A stretch of DNA of 39,377 nucleotides from Bacillota bacterium (GTDB lineage Bacteria; Bacillota; Sulfobacillia; Sulfobacillales; Sulfobacillaceae). This document shows, piece by piece, positions 33,446-39,377 of the stretch; position 1 is the stretch's first letter; each line of letters starts with the position of its first letter. Where the stretch lies: positions 1,564 to 40,940 of the forward strand of contig JAPNUO010000013.1 of the NCBI GenBank assembly GCA_026627065.1. The letters run 5' to 3'. A program made the position numbers and the translations under genes. Under the pieces are notes generated by a model, which did no database searches, had not been told where the DNA came from, and saw nothing but the letters and a program-made list of their open reading frames with translations.

Positions 33446-34807
33446 TCATGACGGGGGAGCCGGACTCGTATACGGGGTCATCGCACCGCGTGAAAGCCCC
33501 TCAGGAGGGAGACAACTTCCCACGCCCGACACAGAACCGAAGCCCCTCTCTCTTGACGCGGCGGTCGACACCTCCCCTACGGGGAACAGCCGCGCCGCAT
33601 CATACGCCGGTCTGTACTTCATGCACACCCAGGCCACCCGGAGGTGCGTCGTCGCGACTGCCACCCTGGCGGCTTTCGGGGCAAGCGGATGCGCGGCCCG
33701 TCGGGGAAGCGGCTGGTACCACATCTTCCACTGGGGGTCTTTGGCTACCTCGACGCCCGCGGCCTGATACAGCACGGCACGCGTGGCGGGGCGTCCTCCT
33801 TTGGCCAGAGGGGTCTGGCCTTGGTGGTGTCCCGAACTGCTTTGCGTGAGGTTCAGCCCGGCCATCTTCTGCGCTTGGCGGGCATCCGTGAATCGGGACC
33901 AGTCGCCCCACTCGCCCAGCACGGGGGCGATGACCTGGGTTCCGCATCCGGGCATGCGGAATAACAGCTGGGCAGGGGCCCAGTCTGTTAAAATGGCCAC
34001 TTGCTTCTCTTCCATCGCCCTTTGCTTGGCGAGCGCCGCGCGCCAACTCTGGAGAGAGGAGGCGCGTAGGAGACGCGCAGTCGCCCGACTTTCCGGGATC
34101 CCCATCGAGTCCATGGCGGCCTGGTACCAGGCGTGGGCGCGTTGGGCGCCGACACGCTTTGGGGTGGCGGCCTTCAACCGGTCCGTCCACGTGTCCAGGG
34201 ATTGCGTGAACACCCAATCGGGTGTCGGCCAGGAATCCCACACCGTCCACGCCGCTTTTCCCTCCCAGGCTTTGAATCCGGTGAGGAATTCCGGAACGTA
34301 TTGAGGGAGCCAGCCGGCACTCCGCGATCGCCACCGCATGACGTCCTGATGATGTTGGCGACGCGTGACCGCCCACGGGGTCAGTGGGGCCAGGGCGCCC
34401 GCGCGAGGCTCCCACCGGAACCCCCGGTCCTCAAAGGCCATGCGGGCGATGACCCGGGCATCGTGGGCGTCGGTCTGGGTCGGGGGATAGTCATCCCACG
34501 CTTTCAGTCGATGGACGTGAGCCGACTGCACCCACACCACCTCCGCGCCTTGTGCGCGGAGCCCGTGGGCCAACCCGAGCCAATAGGGGCCCGTCGACCC
34601 CAGGCCCACGCGAACCTCCTCGGATGGCTGCCGCGCTCCCATCGCCTCAAATCCCGCACGGGTATTGGCGCACCGAAAGGCTTTACCGACAGGCCGCCCG
34701 TTCGTGTCCAACCATTGCACATCATGCCGGTTCTTCGCCACGTCTATGCCGCCCACCCCCAGTCCTTGTGTCCGTCGGTCCTCGTGAGTGACACTGTGCT
34801 TCGCCAT
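33446..34807 (-). CDS. IS110-family transposase, element A (predicted catalytic Glu replaced by Gly)
   Basis: 453 residues. The N-terminal RuvC-like DEDD domain shows GGIDVAKNRHD (Asp22) and TDAHDARVIA (Asp113, Asp116). The C-terminal Tnp20/Ser domain shows MPGCGTQVIAPVLGEWGDW and KMAGLNLTQSSSGHHQGQ. The motif that is normally ExTGxYW reads LGSTGPYW, so the second DEDD residue is Gly70 (GGG at 34600-34598, one transition from GAG). The last 60 or so residues have no family similarity and look like read-through into the element end. It may be catalytically dead although the frame is intact. Insertion-sequence boundaries were not determined. Confidence 0.85.
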   Translation of the reverse strand: MAKHSVTHEDRRTQGLGVGGIDVAKNRHDVQWLDTNGRPVGKAFRCANTRAGFEAMGARQPSEEVRVGLGSTGPYWLGLAHGLRAQGAEVVWVQSAHVHRLKAWDDYPPTQTDAHDARVIARMAFEDRGFRWEPRAGALAPLTPWAVTRRQHHQDVMRWRSRSAGWLPQYVPEFLTGFKAWEGKAAWTVWDSWPTPDWVFTQSLDTWTDRLKAATPKRVGAQRAHAWYQAAMDSMGIPESRATARLLRASSLQSWRAALAKQRAMEEKQVAILTDWAPAQLLFRMPGCGTQVIAPVLGEWGDWSRFTDARQAQKMAGLNLTQSSSGHHQGQTPLAKGGRPATRAVLYQAAGVEVAKDPQWKMWYQPLPRRAAHPLAPKAARVAVATTHLRVAWVCMKYRPAYDAARLFPVGEVSTAASRERGFGSVSGVGSCLPPEGLSRGAMTPYTSPAPPS

Positions 34808-34960
34808 CTACCTGTGTCCCCCTGACTGTGGTGTGTTGTCCAAATCCACCTGATGAGCGGGGCCTTTTCCTGCTCAACTCCTCCCAGGGACCGCTGTACT
34901 TCACTACAGGATTCTCGTATAACAAGAATTAGCCGAATTGCCTAAGACCCATGCCTTGGG

Positions 34961-35129
34961 GCTTGCCGCGTCGCGGCAAGCGGCGTTGTGCATCGGCAAA
35001 GATCTGGCTTGCCAGATCGGGATTCGTCGGCGATGCTCGAAGCACATCGGGACGATTCCGGGTTGTGTTCCTCCTGCCGGATTGACGGCTTCGAAAGTCT
35101 GTGAGTCGGCGACGCCCGCTTCGTCACAG
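34961..35129 (+). ncRNA. Candidate bridge-RNA-like structured leader of IS110 element B
   Basis: Three hairpins lie in series within the 485-bp non-coding stretch 34808-35292: GCTTGCCGCG/CGCGGCAAGC (34961-34981, 1-bp centre), GATCTGGC/GCCAGATC (35001-35018, 2-bp centre) and CTGTGA/TCACAG (35099-35104 and 35124-35129). They precede an IS110-type transposase remnant on the same strand. In IS110-group elements the left non-coding end encodes a bridge RNA of similar length with paired loops. No loop-to-target complementarity was tested, so this is a structural suggestion. Confidence 0.35.
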
Positions 35130-35292
35130 TGAACGCGCGGGGTGCCGCTCCCGCCCCAGAGACCCGTGGCACCGGTCTCGCGCACACCGAGGACGGAGAT
35201 GACGGCTGATCAGCGAGGTCGCGACGAAGGCGTCGGCGCGTCGACGAAATTCCGTTCCCGATGCCATCCTCCACGAAGGGCGGTGACATCCC

Positions 35293-36521
35293 ATGGATCG
35301 CGTGCGGTCCGTCGGGATTGACACCAGTTTCGGGAATCCCGGGGTCTGTGCCATGGTGGCCGATGGCCGGGGGGTGGTGCGGACGACCGTCCCTCACGAT
35401 TACGCGGGGGCCGGGCAATTGGTCACCTGGCTGCGAGCCCAGGCCGCGCCGTGCGCGCGGTTGGCCGTCGGGGTCGAGGCCACGTCCGTGTACCATGGGC
35501 CCCTGATGGAAGGGCTGGCCCAAGAGCCGCGCCTGCAGCGCTGATAGCCCAGCTGGTACGTCTTGAATCCGAAAGTCGTGCAGAAGTTCGACGCGACATC
35601 CGTCGATCGGGGGAACACCGATCGGGCCGATGCGGCGCTGATGGCGGATGTCGTCCGATTTGGGCACGTGACGCCCTTGACCCCCCCCCGCACCTCCGCT
35701 ATGCGGCGTGGCCGGCCTTGACCCGCCAACTTAGCCAGTTGATCACCCAGGAAAAGAATCGGGCCCTGGTGCCACTGTTCTGTGTCTGGGGCCAGTACGC
35801 CCACACGGACGCGCCCTTGTTCTCGAACGTCTTTGGGGTGGCGTCGCAAACCGTGCGGGTACGCGATACGCCGGATACGCTGGCGGCGACTCCGCTGGCG
35901 GATCTCGCGGCGGACATCGCCGCTGCGGGGCACCACCCGTTGACAGCGCCCGAGGCCATGGCGCAGACTCTGCACCACTTGGCGCAGCGCGCCTTCCGCT
36001 GGCACCCGGAGGGGTGGGACGCTCGACAGCAGAATTTGGTGCTGCCCCGGGATACCATCCGGGCTTGGGAACGCCAACAGCGCGCATGGGACACCGTCAT
36101 TGTCCGGGATTTCCACGCCTTTCGCCAAACCCTGACCACAATTCCGGGGATGGGCCCCGTCTATGGCGCAGGATTGCTGGCCGAAATCGGGCCGATTGAG
36201 CGCTTCTCCTCGGACAAGGTCTGGGCTTAATGGGCGGGGCTGACCGGGCGCCCGCATCCATCGGGACCGTGCGAGGCCGACATCCGTCCGCTGATGCCGA
36301 CGGGCCACGTCTCTTGGCGGGATGACTTCATCGAAGCGGCGGAGAGAGTCCGTGTGCAGGACCCGCCGTGCAACGCCTTTGACGAGAAGAAATCCCACGA
36401 AGCCACGCACCACTCGCATAAGCGGGCGCTGGTCTTGACGGCACGCAAGTTGCTCGGCGTGGTCTACGGGATGCTGACCCGGGGCCCAATCGACGACGAA
36501 ATGCAACGGATGCCGCACTAA
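35293..36521 (+). pseudogene. IS110-family transposase, element B (decayed)
   Basis: Translation from ATG 35293 gives SVGIDTSFGNPGVCAMVAD, then VGVEATSVYHGPL (E motif), and after two in-frame stops (TGA 35542, TAG 35545) continues VLNPKVVQKF and TDRADAALMADVVRFG. A frameshift in the nine-C run at 35681-35689 moves the frame to PHLRYAAWPALTRQL and on to IPGMGPVYGAGLLAEIGPIERF. A further stop (TAA 36228) precedes WAGLTGRPHPSG and THHSHKRALVLTARKLLGVVYG. Together these cover a complete IS110 transposase with at least three lesions, so it is inactive. Confidence 0.85.
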
Positions 36522-36650
36522 GGGGACCGACAACTGAGTTACCATGTTCTCCCACCTCCCTTTTAGAATAAGATCCAGATTCCTGCAGGATTTTGAGTCT
36601 ATGGGTGGAAATCGATCGCACACTGGCGGGGACGTCACGTCGCCCTCCAT

Positions 36651-36763
36651 GGGCTGTAAGCCCGTAAACAAGAGTGAGATCCCCGCTTCGTCGGGGGATC
36701 ACGTTTAAGTCGGTGGGGCCCGGGATCCCCAGTAACCCCACTCACCGACAAGGCTGTAAGCCC
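36651..36763 (+). ncRNA. Candidate bridge-RNA-like structured leader of IS110 element C
   Basis: The 290-bp leader (36522-36811) holds an ordered fold. GGCTGTAAGCCC, itself a small hairpin, occurs at 36652-36663 and again exactly 100 bp later at 36752-36763; the similarity extends about 35 bases. Between the copies are CCCCG/CGGGG with GAT/ATC flanks (36678-36700) and a longer bulged stem GTCGGT+GGGG / CCCC+ACCGAC (36709-36718 and 36736-36749) with a 17-base loop. Large loops on bulged stems in the leader of an IS110 transposase are what bridge RNAs look like. Not tested against target or donor sequences. Confidence 0.4.
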
Positions 36764-36811
36764 ACGAAGAGGGGAGACCCCTGCCGGAATTTTCGCTCGG
36801 GAGTGACCCCG

Positions 36812-38014
36812 ATGTCCCGATTGTTTGTTGGCATCGATATTGGCAAATACCATCATGATGTGTCGCTGGTGTTCGCCGAAGGGAAGGTTTTGCGCCATTT
36901 CCGCAGGGACAACACCCAAGAGAGTGTCGATCAACTGTTGGCGGCCGTCACCGACGTGGGCGCTAGGGAGGTGTTCTACGGGCTGGAGGCCACCGGGCAC
37001 TACGGGTTGGCGCTGTAGGCGGCCCTCACGGACCGCGGGGCCTGCGTCACAGGGATTCACCCGATCCCATCGGACAGGCGGTGCAACCTGTCTATGCGGG
37101 TCACCAAGACGGACGCGAAAGACGCGTTTGTGATTGCGGAGGTCCTGCGGATTGGACGGGACACCGAAACGGTCGTGCCGGACGACACCGTCTTGGCCTG
37201 GCGCGACTTGTCGCGCCTGAGTGTCGAATTCCCCGTGACCTTGGGATCGTGGAAGCGCCAAGCCCACGCCATCATGGACCGGATTTTTCCCGAGTGGAGC
37301 CGGCTGTGGAGCAACCTCTGGGGTACCACGGCCCGGGCGGTCTTGCCGACCTACCCGACACCGGCCGCGCTCGCGGCCGCCGAACCGGGGGCCCTGACCG
37401 CCCTGATTCGCGAGGCGAGTCATGGGCGATGGGGAGCCGAGACGGTCAGGCGGTGGCCAAAGACGGCTCAACGGCCGTGTGGCGTGACCTCGGGCCTCGA
37501 TGCCGCGGGGTTGAATATGCGCCTGTTGATGGAGCCAATGGCGTGCCTCGAACAGCCAAGCCAGACACTGGATGACCGGACTGCCGCCTTGATCATCCCC
37601 CAAGACACTCCCCTCTTGACGGGCCCGGGCATGGGCCCGACGCTGGCGGCCGCCATTTTGGGCGACATCGGCGATATTACGCGCTTTGCCAGCGGCATGA
37701 AACTGAAGGCTGACGCGAGCTTGGATGCCAGCGTGCATCAAAGTGGCGAGTTCCAGCGGACGCGGACCCGCATCTCCCAGCGCGGTTCGCCGTATTGGCG
37801 TCGGGCCCTGTGGTTGGCCGCTTTCGCACCCCGCCTCCACGACCCAGGATTCCGCGCCTTCTATGAGGCCAAACGCGCGCAAGGCAAGCACCCGAATCAG
37901 GCGTTGGGGGCCGTGGCCAGCCAGTGGCGTCTGGTGTTGTGGGCGATATTGACGCGGAACGTCCCCGATGATCCTGCTCACGCTCGTTCCTCGCTTTCCC
38001 TCGAATCCTCTTGA
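36812..38014 (+). pseudogene. IS110-family transposase, element C (single amber codon)
   Basis: The ATG at 36812 begins MSRLFVGIDIGKYHHDVSL (Asp9), then LEATGHYGLAL (Glu59) and a TAG at 37016-37018. The same frame continues without loss through VTKTDAKDAFVIAEVLR (both Asp residues), LTGPGMGPTLAAAILGDIG and SGEFQRTRTRISQRGSPYWRRAL to the stop at 38014. The full length of 400 codons and all DEDD plus C-terminal motifs are preserved, so the amber codon is the only visible lesion. It may be a recent nonsense mutation, or a read-through codon if the host suppresses UAG. Confidence 0.82.
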
Positions 38015-38044
38015 CTCCACTTAGTAGGTCTTATTTGTTAATCT

Positions 38045-38096
38045 CAGTGGTGGATCACTGTTTGTGAAAGATGGAGACGAGCTACGGGATCTCGTC
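38045..38096 (+). ncRNA. Hairpin-bearing leader of IS110 element D (bridge-RNA candidate)
   Basis: The 309-bp non-coding stretch 38015-38323 before element D starts with two stems: CAGTG/CACTG (38045-38049 and 38056-38060) and GACGAG/CTCGTC (38076-38081 and 38091-38096). Length and position match the leaders of elements B and C. No further gene is visible in the stretch. Confidence 0.25.
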
Positions 38097-38323
38097 CTCG
38101 GGTTTAGTCCATTCTCAAATCGTGGTGGACGGCCATTCTTCCCGGAAAAGCTTTGCCTCCTCGCGATGTGATCGCCTCCGGAAGATTCGCCTTTCCAGGA
38201 AACGGTGTGAGCCCGGGAACCCCTCATAGACCTGTCGAACGGCCCGGGAGGCCACGTCTGGGGAGATATCAGGCGCGGGGGTCCCGGAGTTTTTGAGAAA
38301 GGAGTCCCAAGCCCAGGGCAATC

Positions 38324-39325
38324 GTGGTCGGTGGGGACTGGGCTGACGGGCCTCATGACGTGGTGGTGCCAGACCGCCTCGGGCATACCCTGTGGGCCGG
38401 GCAGATAGATCACACCCGGGAGGCGTGGGAAGGTCGGCTGCTCGAGTGGGCGCACCCCGTGCGCACAGATGTGCGTGTGGTGATTGAGACGTCGCCAGGG
38501 GTGGTGGGGGATGGGCTGAACGCCACGGGCTTTGGGGTCTATCCAGTGAATCCCCGAGTGTCGGAGGCCCGCCGCCAGCCCTCGGGTACGAAAACCGACC
38601 GCCTGGATGCCGCCCTTGTGGCCCGCTTGGGCTGGACCGAGCGCGACCCGCGGCGCCCCTGGCGCCCGGCGGACGAAGCGTGGGTCGCATGGCGCCCATT
38701 GCCCCGCATTGACGAAGACTGGACGCCGCAGGCGACCCGCTTGACCCATCCACGCCTCGCCGCTTTGAAAAGCTATTACCCGCAGGGACTGGCCGCCTTT
38801 GCGGACATCCGCCGCCCGGTCGCTTTGGCCTTTGTGGCCGCGTGGCCGGATCCGCAGGAGGCGCGGCGCCCGACGGTGAGCGCGGGCATGCCTGGGCTGC
38901 GGCAGCCCCGCGATCCCCACGCGGCGAAAGCCGCGCACCGCCTTGGGAGTGCGTTGCAGCAACGGCCCTGGGAGGCCTCGCCCGGCCAGCGCCAGGCTCC
39001 AATCTGGGCGGTACGGGCGCTGGTCGCGCCACGCCAGACCCTGCAGACGGAGCACCAGGCACTGCGCGAGCCTCGCGCCGAGCTTTTTTTGACGAGCCCG
39101 GCGGCTGACCTCTGGCGGAGTGTACCGGGGGTCGCCGTGACATGGGGCGCTCGTCCCGAGGCCCGGTTGGGCACCCAGCGGGATCGATTTGACCAAGTAA
39201 AGGCTGTTCAAGCCGGGGTCGGCACCCGTCCCGTGCTCTATCACCACGGAAAACGTTAGCACGTGCAGAAACATCGCGCGTGTGATCAGCATTTTCGGAA
39301 GATCGTGTCCTGTCAAGTGGTGTAA
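38324..39325 (+). pseudogene. IS110-family transposase, element D (stop codon and truncated 3' end)
   Basis: A GTG start at 38324 gives GGDWADGPHDVVV (Asp5), VVIETSPG (Glu55) and GTKTDRLDAALVARL (Asp92, Asp95), then SVPGVAVTWGARPEARLG of the C-terminal domain up to YHHGKR and TAG 39257-39259. The frame continues HVQKHRACDQHFRK, which fits the next conserved IS110 block, and then loses similarity near 39305. The catalytic DEDD set is intact, but most of the C-terminal domain and the usual Ser motif are missing. Confidence 0.75.
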
Positions 39326-39377
39326 ATTCGGACTCGGCCTCCTTGGAACGCAGGTTACGCCGAGTGACTCGGCAAGG
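39305..39377. mobile_element. Possible IS256-like terminal sequence at the right window edge
   Basis: TGTCAAGTGGTGTAAATTCGG (from 39311) resembles, from memory, the terminal inverted repeats of IS256/Mutator-type elements. It lies where element D loses similarity. Past it GACTCGGC appears twice (39331-39338 and 39366-39373), with the inverse GCCGAGT at 39359-39365. The rest of the element would lie outside the window. Confidence 0.3.

Larger units (their letters stand above)
33380..39377. mobile_element. Cluster of four different IS110-family elements
   Basis: Elements A (minus), B, C and D (plus) occupy nearly all of this 6 kb with only leader-sized gaps. Their proteins differ throughout, so they are separate insertions of distinct subfamilies rather than copies of one. 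Element ends and target cores were not resolved because IS110 elements lack long inverted repeats and target duplications. Confidence 0.8.

Noticed and set aside
33420..33500. Possible group II intron domain V at the end of IS110 element A
   Set aside because: GTACGGGAG and CGTATACGG superficially recall the intron end, but the AGC...GAAA catalytic-triad hairpin cannot be built and no reverse transcriptase is present.
35400..39316. Three long minus-strand frames (35400-36671, 36635-38020, 38021-39316) opposite the IS110 remnants
   Set aside because: Their translations lack any domain, whereas the plus strand shows DEDD and C-terminal IS110 motifs throughout.
1..39377. CRISPR arrays, rRNA or tRNA genes
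   Set aside because: No regularly spaced repeats and no recognisable tRNA or rRNA sequence were seen on reading; a dedicated scan was not possible.

Overview
The window looks like a chromosomal stretch from a moderately GC-rich Gram-positive bacterium. Strong purine-rich ribosome binding sites, several TTG/GTG starts, a lipoprotein signal, many ABC importers and Firmicutes-type sugar enzymes suggest a thermo-acidophilic Bacillota such as Sulfobacillus. That assignment is an inference from gene style and memory, not from a search. No rRNA, tRNA or CRISPR array was recognised.

Layout. (1) 1-2685: the tail of a ThiO/DadA-like FAD oxidase, a 14-TM DHA2 drug exporter, and a convergent trypsin-like lipoprotein protease. 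(2) 2822-18213: a long co-directional amino-sugar operon behind a near-consensus promoter and an 18-bp dyad. It encodes a Dpp-type ABC importer (binding protein, two permeases, two ATPases), a BadF/GlcNAc-type kinase, a GH4 glycosidase, NagB, an AAC(3)-like acetyltransferase, a Gfo/Idh/MocA oxidoreductase, a NagA-like deacetylase, a second oxidoreductase, a TIM-barrel isomerase and glycerol kinase (TTG start). The likely flow is uptake of a chitin- or peptidoglycan-type amino-sugar oligomer, phosphorylation, GH4 cleavage, deacetylation and deamination to fructose-6-P, with an unexplained oxidoreductase/isomerase branch. (3) 18301-21330: a fused-permease NitT/TauT-type ABC transporter whose ATPase carries a C-terminal AAA-associated domain; no binding protein is adjacent. 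(4) 21361-24272, minus strand: a DUF2892 membrane protein under a CsoR/CstR-like operator, a GH15 glucoamylase-like enzyme and an NADPH-dependent FMN reductase. (5) 24642-31380: a PotD/Ugp-type ABC importer with a glycerophosphodiester phosphodiesterase and an inositol-monophosphatase-family enzyme. A 13-bp motif shared by two upstream regions and a Pho-box-like direct repeat suggest one phosphodiester-scavenging regulon.

(6) 31381-39377: an accessory region. It holds decayed non-coding DNA, an AT-rich GT2 glycosyltransferase, and four different IS110-family (DEDD) transposases in 6 kb. One has lost a predicted catalytic Glu, one is heavily decayed, one carries a single amber codon, and one is truncated beside what may be another IS end. 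The 0.3-0.5 kb leaders of three of them contain clusters of perfect hairpins in the place where IS110 elements encode bridge RNAs; this is the most unusual signal in the window.
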